5,326 bases of DNA from Bacteroidales bacterium (GTDB lineage Bacteria; Bacteroidota; Bacteroidia; Bacteroidales; WCHB1-69): NCBI GenBank assembly GCA_031273515.1, contig JAISRU010000217.1, forward strand, positions 1-5,326, read 5' to 3'. The number at the start of each line of letters is the position of its first letter. The stretch's first letter is position 1. The translations under genes and the position numbers were made by a program. The notes under the pieces were generated by a model, which made no database searches, was not told where the DNA came from, and was given only the letters and a program-made list of their open reading frames with translations. Below, piece by piece: positions 5,150-5,326 of this stretch.

Positions 5150-5326
5150 ATAAAGTATTTCGCCTGTTTCTCTTGCCTTGACGACGGCATTTTCTCTCAG
5201 GGAGAGAAGTATCTTAACTCGACGCTGTTGCAATATCCGTCTGACAATGCTTTCTTTTTCGATACTCAGCGGAGAATAGCCTTCATTCATTTTGAAGTCA
5301 AGTATTCGGATAAGATACACGCTGGA
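5147..5326 (-). CDS. C-terminal 59 residues of a minus-strand protein, possibly a SurA/PpiC-type peptidyl-prolyl isomerase
   Basis: Reading inward from the window end on the minus strand, 59 codons are open to a TAA at 5149-5147. The product starts SSVYLIRILDFKMNEG, continues with a helical, Arg/Lys-rich stretch (IVRRILQQRRVKILLSLREN) and ends GEILY. A short beta strand followed by a charged helix and a terminal tyrosine reminds me of the C-terminal ends of parvulin-like SurA/PpiC chaperones in Bacteroidota (strand, then about 30 residues of helix ending ..IY), but this is a weak resemblance without a diagnostic motif. The gene start lies outside the window. It points toward the repeat-rich spacer; no clear terminator follows. 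Confidence 0.6.
   Translation of the reverse strand, partial: SSVYLIRILDFKMNEGYSPLSIEKESIVRRILQQRRVKILLSLRENAVVKARETGEILY

Overview
The window looks like a chromosomal segment of a member of the Bacteroidota, probably Bacteroidales-like, with mid-range base composition. Three things point there. Two promoters carry the TAnnTTTG-type -7 box of this phylum (TATCTTTG). No gene has a Shine-Dalgarno sequence in front of its start. RF1 and UvrC carry sequence signatures I associate with Bacteroidota (RF1 CSSGPGGQ, UvrC ECFDNSNIQG), and transketolase is encoded as a separate C-terminal half. The assignment rests on recognition, not on a database search.

Layout. Bases 3-146 hold the last 47 codons of an unrecognised plus-strand gene. 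Bases 147-346 are a repeat-rich spacer with a nested inverted repeat, an AATCA-periodic repeat and the prfA promoter. prfA (347-1432, release factor 1) and uvrC (1457-3286, excinuclease subunit C) follow as a two-gene plus-strand unit with a 24-base gap. Convergent to them, 6 bases from the uvrC stop, lies a minus-strand gene for the C-terminal half of transketolase (3293-4249) with its own promoter near 4271-4278. Bases 4250-5146 contain no credible gene but much structure: an inverted copy of the prfA promoter module, an 11-copy tandem array of about 42 bp (about 4452-4897), a multi-hairpin element (4911-4995), a second AATCA repeat (5009-5030), a strong hairpin (5046-5071) and an AATTTTC repeat tract. 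The last 180 bases encode the C-terminal 59 residues of a minus-strand protein.

The three complete genes are housekeeping genes for translation termination, nucleotide excision repair and the pentose phosphate pathway; nothing suggests that they form one functional system. The unusual material is intergenic. The most interesting part is the 42-bp array. It is a lattice of short dyads about every 21 bp, alternating between two classes, and dyad symmetry is kept at most junctions although the bases change between subfamilies. Second is a shared module of at least 27 identical bases in opposite orientation in front of prfA and the transketolase gene. For both genes the longest open frame begins inside or upstream of the promoter, so the starts have been moved to internal ATGs.
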